Origin: Platanthera guangdongensis | Taxonomy: Eukaryota > Streptophyta > Magnoliopsida > Asparagales > Orchidaceae | Assembly: GCA_039583875.1 (NCBI GenBank) | Contig: CM077153.1 | Span: forward strand, 65,232,482-65,296,481 | Direction of reading: 5' to 3' | Length of the DNA: 64,000 nt | Shown here: positions 56,454 to 64,000 of the stretch, piece after piece | How positions within the stretch are numbered: the first letter of the stretch is position 1 | Layout of the letters: every line of letters starts with the position of its first letter | Notes under the pieces: generated by a model | Told to the model about the DNA's origin: nothing | What the model saw: the letters and a program-made list of their open reading frames with translations, nothing else | Databases searched by the model: none | Position numbers and translations under genes: made by a program

Positions 56454-56767
56454 ATGCCTCCCAAGGGTATTGAATTCCCGTTTGAGGGATGTAAACTTGT
56501 TCGCAATGGATTCAAAGAAGCTCGTGAAGAGATTCAAACTAGTATACATCTTCTATCAGTCGTTGAACTGGAATTTCTGTTATCAGAACCCTCTGTCATC
56601 TTTAAAGGGATGTACTAGAGTTGTTTTGGAATGTCAAAGTGGACCCATCCTCCACCAAAATCAATACCTCCATTAATGGAGAAAAGCTTAAGATCACTGC
56701 AAGGAAGATAAGCATGCCACTGAAGCTGCCCAAGTTCAGTTCCAGTGAAGAGGAAGATGAGATGAAT
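56454..56767 (+). pseudogene. Envelope-like ORF of the old SIRE-like element, front part
   Basis: ATG at 56454. The reading EFPFEGCKLVRNGFKEAREE and VELEFLLSEPSVIFK, then after a frame slip KISMPLKLPKFSSSEEEDE, aligns to the first 100 residues of the envelope-like ORF at 15884 (for example GYELVRGAFEDADQE, LEYLVSEPTKIWK and RIQEEDE). This shows the ORF was present in the lineage before the two elements split. It is cut at 56768 by the TRIM-like element and continues at 58481. Confidence 0.8.
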
Positions 56768-57498
56768 TGTTGAAACTGAAAATTGGTCTTTGTGGAGTTC
56801 GACCCTTGGGGAAGGGGTGATCACACACTTACTTCCCTTTCGCAAGCTAAACAACCAAAGAATTAGCACAAAGAATAGACCCAGGGCTCCAGCACGGAGG
56901 TCCCACCACACACCTGGAAGATCTTAGAGCGCTTCCTCTCCTTAGCCAAGTGCTGAGCTAAGGATACCTCAAAAAGCGCTAGAAGACCAGGGCACAAGTA
57001 AGCATGCCTTCTGAGGTACCCCATTGGGTCTATTTATAGTTTTCTGAAAACAGACTGCCAACAACCAACCTTAGCTATTCTAAACAACTATGTGCAGTCC
57101 AATTTGGCCTGCCAACAACGTAACTCCACTATTCTAAAAGGCTATGGGCATGCCAGCGATAGTAAAATGGTAAAGGATACATCACTGGGCGAGTGGTCCA
57201 TGAAATTCCACTTGCCTGGAGTGGCGAGTGCCTGATGATGCTGGCATTCACCACCTCCTCGATGGCCAGGGTGAGCGCGGGCCCGACCTGCCCCACTCGC
57301 CGGCTACCTGCCGAGATGTCAGGGGCAAGTGCGAGCCCGTCTGCTCCACTCTCTGCTTCTATGCTACCCCCAACCCAGGCGAGTCGGGCATCCCCAAAGA
57401 TACTCGGCGCCCTTCTGACTCACTGAGAACTTGGACTACGCCAAAATGGTTGGACCAACTATTGCTGACACCACTCGCCAGATACGGGGTGGTACACA
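56768..57498 (-). repeat. Left (3') terminal repeat of the TRIM-like element
   Basis: This has many CTCGCC/GGCGAG words in its last third (57190-57480). A TATA-like TATTTATAG is at 57031-57039. Confidence 0.8.
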
Positions 57499-57750
57499 AT
57501 CCCCGCTCTTTGCGAGATTGCCCAAAATTCGGAAAGAAACATCCAACCCCAAGAGATCGGTGAGTAGGTTAGCAATCCCTAGGGAATCTTTTAATGGGAT
57601 CCACCAACAGCTATATAAATGCGTCCGCATACCTGGGCGATATTTTCCATTCCCCTTACTCTGACTCGAGATGCCCGTCCTTGTCCTCCTGTCATAGAGC
57701 TCGCAGAAGATTTTTGGTGCTGACCACTTTCCACGCCTACCGCACCAAAA

Positions 57751-58480
57751 TGTTAAAACCGAAAAATCGGTCTCTATGGAGTTCGAATCTTGGGGAAGGG
57801 GTGATTGCACACTTACTTCTCTCTCACAAGATAAACAAATAAAGACTTAGCATAAGGAACAGACCCAGGGCTCCAGCATGAAGGTCCCACCACACACCCA
57901 GAAGATCTTAGAGCACTTCCCCTCCTTAGCCAAGTGCTGAGCTAAGGATACCTCAGGAAGTGCAAGAAGACCATGGCACAAGTAAGCATGCCTTCTGAGG
58001 TACCCCCTTAGGTCTATTTATAATTTTCTGAAAACGATCTGCCAACAACCAACCTCCGCTATTCTAAACAGCTATGTGCAGTCCAGGTTGGCCTGCCAAC
58101 AATGTAACTCCGCTGTTATAAAAGGCTATGGGCAGGCCAACATGAGTAAAATGGTAAAGGATACATCACTGGGAGAGTGGTCCATGAAATTCCACTTGCC
58201 TGGGATGGAAAGTGCCTGATGAGGCTGGCTTTCTCCACCTCCTCGAGGGCTAGGGCGAGTACGGGCCCAGCCTGCCCCACTCGCCGGCTACCTGCCGAGA
58301 TGGTAGGGGAGAGTGCGAGCCAGTCTGCTCCACTCGCCCATTCTATGCTACCACCAACCCAAGCGAGTCGGGCATCCCCAAATATACTCTACCTCTTTCT
58401 GACTCGCTGGGAACTTGGACTGCGCCAAAATGGCTAGACCAACTCTTGCTGACACCACTCGCCAGATACGGGGTTATACA
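57751..58480 (-). repeat. Right (5') terminal repeat of the TRIM-like element
   Basis: This matches 56768-57498 end to end, with substitutions throughout. Confidence 0.8.
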
Positions 58481-58805
58481 TGTGTGGATAAGATGTAAAG
58501 ACTGCATTCAAATAGTCTGGTCTTTCCAATGGTACCTGTGGCACCTTAAAAAGGAAAGACATGAATCTGATGGGAAAGTTCTTAGCAGATGTCATTAGAA
58601 AAGCGCTGCTATGTAAGAATGTTCTCATGATACAATCTCCAAAAAGATGTTTTGAGTTAATGGCTATAGTGATTCTTTCCAAGAAGACTAATTGGGACAA
58701 GGTAGTGTTTGCCAAGGTGATTGAGAGCATCCCTGTGCCTAATATGGGAAGGATTTTGTCCCTGTTCCTCCTTAAATCTGTACCGGAGATTTTTCACATG
58801 AGGCA
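58481..58805 (+). pseudogene. Envelope-like ORF of the old SIRE-like element, rear part
   Basis: The reading MNLMGKFLADVIRKALL, TNWDKVVFAKVIESIPVPNM and GRILSLFLLKSVPEIFHM aligns to residues of the young element's ORF (GMNSQGKFMCEIVGKVLL, TDWSVIVFEKIKESLKKPN, GRIISLYLAGTIPEVMHQ). Only the N-terminal domain remains; the acidic linker and coiled-coil half are gone, and LTR-like sequence follows at once. A large deletion therefore joined this domain to the 3' LTR. Confidence 0.75.
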
Positions 58806-59987
58806 TCAAGACATTCTACAATTGATACACATTTTTGGGAAGAAACAATTGATAAATCAAAATATGTTTTTTTGCTTCTACCAGAGCACATATGTTTTTT
58901 CTAAGTCAAATGGCATCAAGACATTCAACTGACGTCAAGCAAAATTCAAATTGACGCCAATTGTGCACTAAAAGACAGAAACATCCACATTCTTCTAATA
59001 CACATTTTTGGGAAAATACAATTGATAAAGCTGGCCATGCCACTTTCCAAAAAGACATTATAGCCATTGGTTTTTGTCAGATATAAAAGCTAGGGTTGTG
59101 GAATATTTCTGAGACCTTTGTTTTGCTTCTCTCTAAACCCTAATTCGAGATAGGTATCGCCTCGAGGTAGAAGCTTTCAGAAACTATGGAAGAAGTTCTC
59201 TACAAGAAATCAAATTAGCGCAACTCTCTCAAAATCTGAAGATCATTTTTGCTGATGATATTGCTGAAAGGATTTGCTGGCTGAGAAGGAAATCGATCTG
59301 TCATCTTCAAGCTCCACAATATTCACATCATTTATTCAGAGGCTTGAAGAATAAGAAGATTTCTGTAAGTATTCATCATAACAAAGCCAATTCTAAATCA
59401 GAAGATCACATCATGTTGTTGTGGGTGAAAAGAAGCTGTCTTGTGAAAAAACTAAAGAAGAAAACTCCAGAGCATCTGCTCTTGAGTCTCTGTAAAACAA
59501 ACACTCTACTAATCTCTATTGAAGATCTCTTTGAGGTCATAGTGTAGGACGTTTTCCAAAGTCTGAGGTAGGATTCTTGTATAGAATCTGAGGTAGGCCT
59601 GGGTTATAAAGGCTAAGGTAGTTCTTGCTTGTGAGCCTGAGGTAGGAAACTTATTGCTGACTCTGAGTTAGGACTGAGAAAATTCTGAATTGTAGGGGTG
59701 GAAGGCACTCTAAGGTGTAAGATCTAGGGAGGGATCTGGGCTGTTAGATCTATTGATCTGAGTTTTGGAAAAGTTGGCGTAGTCTAGCTCTCTACTAGAT
59801 AGGTTAAGGGGGGAAGTGGATGTACCCTAAATAGGGGAACCAATATAAATTGCATGTGTGTTTTCTATGTTCTTGAAATCTACAACTAAACTCTAGCACA
59901 ATAAGTAAAATTCTAGAAAGGTGAAATGTCTCAAAGAAATGTATTCACCCCCCCTCTAGGTGTTTAACTATCGTTAAAATTCTTTCA
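58806..59987 (+). repeat. 3' LTR of the old SIRE-like element (front missing)
   Basis: From about 58935 it aligns to the 5' LTR from about 49350 (for example AAAAGACGGAAAC/AAAAGACAGAAAC and TATAAAAGC). TATAAAAG is at 59082-59089. The end TTTCA at 59987 matches the expected LTR end. The first 200-300 bases of the LTR are missing or unrecognisable. Confidence 0.75.
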
Positions 59988-60369
59988 GCCTCAATGAGTC
60001 TCATAGTCCTTGATAGAAGTAGTCCATAACATCATGATCAGAAAGAGAATAATTTCCCACAAAGTGAGCCAAATGACAAAACTCTCACTGACACTCCATC
60101 ATAGAGAGGTTCTCCTTGCACCATCATGAACAACATGTCTTTCATACTATCATGATCACCCTAACAAAGTGTGGCAGTCATCAATAATAACAAGATATAA
60201 CAAAACAATCTCTCAATAAATGCTCCTATAAAAAAACTTTATGAGAGATTGTTCTAATATGGATGGCAAAATGACTACTGACCCCAAATTAATTGTAGTG
60301 TTGTTCAAATGAGTATTAAGTCCCAATGTGTCTGCCATGTATTGATAAACGAAGTTCTCCATACTACTG
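59988..60369 (-). pseudogene. Possible fossil Ty3 gag fragment
   Basis: The minus-strand reading near 60130-60005 gives FCHLAHFVGNYSLSDHDVMD and YFYQGL, which recalls the part of Athila/Tat gag around FYNGL. It has several stops. With the RT fossil left of the old SIRE-like element on the same strand, it may be the other side of one dead Ty3 element. The remaining bases up to the LINE tail show nothing I recognise. Confidence 0.35.
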
Positions 60370-62110
60370 CTATTATTGATACAACAACACACAAGCCTTT
60401 ATCCCACTATATTAGGGCCGGCTATATGGTTTTTTTGTCGCCATTGTGCCCTATCTTTTGTCATAATCTCACTAATTCCTAAGTACATCATGTCTTTCCT
60501 TATAGTTTCATTCCAAGTCTTAATTGGTCTACCCCTCCCTCATTTAACATGCTTAGTGACTAGACTCTCACAACGCCTAACATGTGACTCTAATGGTCTT
60601 GTTTGTACGTGCCCAAACCATCTTAGTCGAGCTTATCGCATCTTCTCTGTAATTGGTGCTACTCCTGTCTTATCCCTAATACATTCAATCCTAATTTTAT
60701 CCAATCTCGTGTGTCCACACATCCACCTAAGCATTCTCATCTCCACAACTCCCATTTTTTGCTCATGTCACAATTCACTGCTCAACACTCAGAACCATAG
60801 AGCATCATGGGTCCAATTACAGTACAGTAAAACTTGCCCTTTAGTTTTGTGGTACTTTATGATCATATAAGATCCCTGACGCACCTCTCCACTTCAACCA
60901 ACCTGTTTGGATCCTATGTGTCACATCTTTATCAATACCTCTGACTTTTTGAACTATTGATACAAGAAATTTAAAACACTCGCTACGAGAAATATCATGA
61001 TCACCCAACTTAATAACGAAGTCATCTGTCATTCTTGTACAACTAAATTTATGCTTCATGTACTCTGTCTTTACCCTGCTCATCCTAAACCCCTTCTTTT
61101 CTAAAGTATCTTGCCAAGATTCAAGTTTTGAATTTACACCCTCACGCGTCTCATCAACCAAAATGATATCATTCGCAAACAATAAACACCTAGGTATTGC
61201 TTGTTGGATATGTCCGGTGAGCTCATCTAAGATAAGGGTAAAGAGATAAGGGCTTAAAGTTGAACCTTGATGTAAGCCAAGAGTGATAGGGAATTCCTGT
61301 GTTAATCCTCCCGATATCTTCACCCTTATCACTGAATTTGTATACATATCTTTGATTATGTCAATATATGATACATTTACACATTTCTTTTCTGAGACTC
61401 ACCAAAAGATCTCTCTTGGAACTCTATCATAAGCCTTCTTAAGATGAATAAACAACGTATTCAAATCTTGTTTTCATTCTCAATAGTTGTCAACGAGTCT
61501 CCTCAAGAGATGTATATCTTCCATGGTCAACAACCCTGACATGAATCCAAATTAATTCTCCAAGATGTTAGTCTCTCGCTTTAACCTTCTTTCTATTACT
61601 CATTCTCATAGTTTCATGGTATGACTCATCAATTTAATTCATCTATAATTAACATAATTTTGTATATCTCTTTTATTTTTATATAAAGGGACTAAGATAC
61701 TTTCTCTCCATTGGGATGACATCCATTTTGACTTCAACCTCTTATTAAAAAAACATGTAAGCCAAAAAATTCCTTCATTTTCTATACATTTCCATACTTT
61801 GATGGGTATATCATCTGACCCAATTATCTTTCCATTTTTCATCTTATTTAATGCATCTTTTACCTCTAATACTTGATGTTTATGATAAAACTTTATGTTC
61901 TTACACTTCTCTAATTTACTGAACTTTTCCAAGTTCAATTCATTGTCATTTGTTTCTTTATAGAGTTGATAAAAGTATCTTTTCCATCGTTCTTTAATAT
62001 TCACATCATCCGTCAAAATTATATCCGCCTTATCATTTATGTATTTTACTTGACTTAAATCTCTTGTCTTTCTTTATCTAGCTCAAGCAAAGTGGCAACT
62101 GGTGGTCAAA
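60370..62110 (-). mobile_element. LINE (RTE-like), 5'-truncated and decayed
   Basis: This is a non-LTR retrotransposon on the minus strand. From right to left the RT reading shows KTRDLSQVKYINDKADI, KERWKRYFYQLYKE and GSDDIPIKVWKCI (about 62080-61780), then LHQGSTLSPYLFTLILDEL and FANDIILVDE (about 61275-61140). FANDI takes the place of the catalytic F/YADD, so one catalytic aspartate is lost. The C-terminal reading RLRWFGHVQTRPLESHVRR and GRGRPIKTWNETIRKDMM ends at 60406. The minus-strand 3' end has GTTGTTGTATC, fitting the short TTG-type tail of plant RTE-like LINEs. The endonuclease domain is absent, as in most 5'-truncated insertions. There are frame breaks between 61347 and 61639 and a stop near 60540. 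Confidence 0.85.
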
Positions 62111-63025
62111 ATTTCAGATTAATATTATCATCCAAATTATACAAACTATAGACAAGAGCATCTATCGTTCATAGTATTTGATATTTTAGAATAAAATATT
62201 AAGTGTTGTATTCTTTTGGGTCTGCTGATTACTTCTACTCATGGAATTAATATTATTTTATCAGAATATATAAATGGAAAATTTATATTGAAATAATAAA
62301 AGAGAAAAGGAAAAAGAGAGCATTTGATCATGAATCTTTTTTAAGTAAATTTAATCATAAATCACAAATTTAGAAACAAAGATTGAGAACAATTCGACTG
62401 TGGAGGTTCCCAAATCATGATAGAGCCTCTCTCGGGAGAACTACCAACTAAACTTAGGTTGATCGATTAAGACGCCTCGAGCAGTTGAAACCCTAAGCTT
62501 GTGTTAGTTGGTGACTATTTAATTTGACACTAATCCGGAAGATTTATGTCATCCTATCTCGAGAAGTGCATGTAACTCCTTCCACCAATGAGCGATCTAC
62601 TTGTAGTCATGGATCTCTCGATCAACTAGAATATCGAATAAGAATCGATCATCATATGTCGACAATATGAAATCGATAAATACAAATCAAAGGTGAATCA
62701 TAATTTTCTAAATCCAAAGCTATGAAAATGAGATTATGAAATAAAAATACTTAAGAGCACATCTGATCAAATGACATGAAATTAGCTACGCATAATTGAA
62801 ATGAAAATAACAATTTTATAAAAAGCAAATAAAGCGTACATTTGCATTAAAGCAAAGCTAAACTAGGAATGGAAAGGACAAAGCATAAAAGAAAAATGCA
62901 TAAAGGAAAAGTACACTAGAAATGCGTAAAAACTAAGCTAAAAATGATCCAATCGAAGCATGGACTGGATGAGGATCATCTTACAACAATCAGGATTTTA
63001 TAGGTGAAAAATCTGGAAGTCACAC
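62111..63025. other. Unassigned AT-rich stretch
   Basis: No coding or repeat feature is supported. CACAC at 63021-63025 would be the left target duplication of the LTR that follows, but the partner lies outside the window. Confidence 0.4.
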
Positions 63026-64000
63026 TGTAACACCTCCATCCGTCACATAAAATATAATAGAGGGTCCGGCCGGGGCCCCACACCATATTCCACAAACAGC
63101 TAGTGGGATTACATATGAATATCAAAAGACTACATACATCATAACTCAGAGCATTCTAGCAGAAGCTTCAGGGGTTAAGATTTGAACTCAAGTACAACAG
63201 TAATGTCCACTATATAAATATATGAATGTTTAATACAAAAATACACAAAAGTTACTATCGCCTAGCAGTAGTCACTGTCCCCCGACGACAATCAACAGTA
63301 GCTTAAAACTGTTCTGGCCATAAGACCTTACATTTACTCTTTACAAGGTATGGATTACAGAGATCGGCACACAGGTCGGCCACACATGAAAGCAATAAAA
63401 CTTCTCTTGGCCTTCGAGGGCCAGCATAGCTTTCGGGGCTTTAGCCTGCTACTTCCCGCTCGGCTCTCCAGCACCTTAAAAGGGACAATCCGCCATAAGG
63501 ATGACAAATAAGGCAACGGTCAGCATTAAGCTGACCAATTTATAACGACCCTACCCCTTTCCTGGGGCAGTGGTATTCATTCCCTATAAGCATAACATTA
63601 TCACAAGCAGATATATCACAAGAACGTGCACTCACACACAGTTCAATATATCACAAACGTCGGTCTTAACTGCGATTCTCCGTGCACTCAGGGCACATTT
63701 TCGGTGCGCTAGTTTCCCATATTGCACCACCGTTTAGAGGTCCAAGACATGACAATCAACTTTGAGGATATTTAGTCTTGCGCTCCAACGAGACCAATAA
63801 CCTAGGTCTTCGAGTCGGTCAGACATAACGCGGGTACAGTTCAGCCTTTGCCCGTTGCTCAAGTTGTCAGTTCAGAGGCAAAGACTAACGCAGGTCGGCT
63901 TGCCCTTGCCCATTCGACAGGATGGCGTTAAGATCTCTTAGCTCATATAAGCCACACTATCTCCAGGAGACTCGCTTTATAATCAAAAGAGTATTTGGGA
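63026..64000 (-). repeat. Tekay-type LTR, minus strand, runs off the window
   Basis: It starts TGTAACACCTCCATCCGTC, the reverse complement of an LTR end like that at 2895-2916. GGTCCGGCCGGGGCCC at about 63063-63078, GCATTCTAGC at about 63153 and TTATAACGACC at about 63540 are reverse complements of landmarks at about 2865, 2780 and 2450 of the first LTR. The minus-strand sequence beyond the LTR end is not a primer site, so this is a 3' LTR or a solo LTR. Confidence 0.85.

Larger units (their letters stand above)
56768..58480 (-). mobile_element. TRIM-like miniature LTR element
   Basis: Two direct repeats of 731 bp (56768-57498) and 730 bp (57751-58480) flank only 252 bases, far too short for coding. 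On the minus strand each begins TGT and ends AACA. Next to the right repeat, the minus strand reads TTTTGGTGCGGTAGG, a primer-site-like TGGTGC start, and next to the left repeat AAAGAGCGGGGAT, a purine tract. This marks it as an LTR element in minus orientation. The repeats differ by roughly a tenth, so it is old. I could not find a matching target duplication (left TGAAT, right TGTGT), so the ends may have changed. Confidence 0.8.
48983..59987 (+). mobile_element. Old SIRE-like copia element, heavily decayed, with nested TRIM
   Basis: This is related to but different from the young SIRE-like element: the same gene order, similar LTR landmarks (ATGTATTTGAT near the start, TTCACCCCC..AGGTG near the end) and an envelope-like ORF after pol. 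The 5' LTR seems to lack its first bases, and the 3' LTR is shortened at its front, so I give no target duplication. Many stops and frameshifts are spread over gag, pol and the envelope-like ORF. A miniature element at 56768-58480 sits inside the last of these. Confidence 0.85.

Overview
The window is a stretch of nuclear DNA from a flowering plant, built almost entirely of nested LTR retrotransposons. The evidence is the set of plant retrotransposon lineages (Tekay-like chromovirus, SIRE/Maximus-like copia with an envelope-like ORF, Tat-like Ty3 with an antisense ORF, a TRIM-like miniature element, and a plant LINE), initiator-Met tRNA primer sites, and a decayed plant-type MORN-repeat gene with GT-AG introns. 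The species cannot be named from the sequence. I see no intact host gene, tRNA, rRNA or CRISPR array.

Layout. 1-730 holds the end of a decayed Myb/SANT-like coding fragment (minus). 731-23168 is a Tekay-like Ty3 element with perfect CTCTG target duplications. Its 3' LTR is split by a young SIRE-like copia element (7918-21119), which carries gag-pol (5 in-frame stops, no frameshift) and an intact 933-codon envelope-like ORF. 23169-26067 holds tandem repeats and a broken three-exon MORN-repeat gene. 26068-34579 is a minus-strand Tat-like Ty3 element (perfect ACTAT duplications) that keeps gag and protease, lacks RT, RNase H and integrase, and carries a plus-strand antisense ORF and a tandem-repeat block. 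35478-36038 looks like the start of another Tekay-type LTR, entered by a third element, a copia of 36039-43285. 43286-46480 is relic DNA with a degenerate 115-170 bp tandem array. 46480-48982 holds LTR-like relics and a minus-strand Ty3 RT fossil. About 48983-59987 is an old, badly broken SIRE-like element whose envelope-like ORF was entered by a TRIM-like element (56768-58480). 59988-62110 holds a possible Ty3 gag fossil and a 5'-truncated minus-strand LINE. 63026-64000 is the minus-strand end of another Tekay-type LTR.

How it works together. No cellular pathway is encoded. The relative order of insertion can be read for nested pairs: Tekay-like element before the young SIRE; old SIRE before the TRIM; Tekay-type LTR relic before the third copia.

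Most interesting observation. The young SIRE-like LTR has about 31 exact copies of the palindrome GTGTCGACAC ahead of its TATA box. A second array (about 13 exact copies) with its own TATAAATAGG lies between pol and the envelope-like ORF, as if a copy of the LTR promoter design drove that ORF. Also notable are a possible 71-bp intron that joins gag to protease in the Tekay-like element and an antisense ORF with a plausible intron in the Tat-like element. Domain calls come from reading translations by eye; no database search was run.
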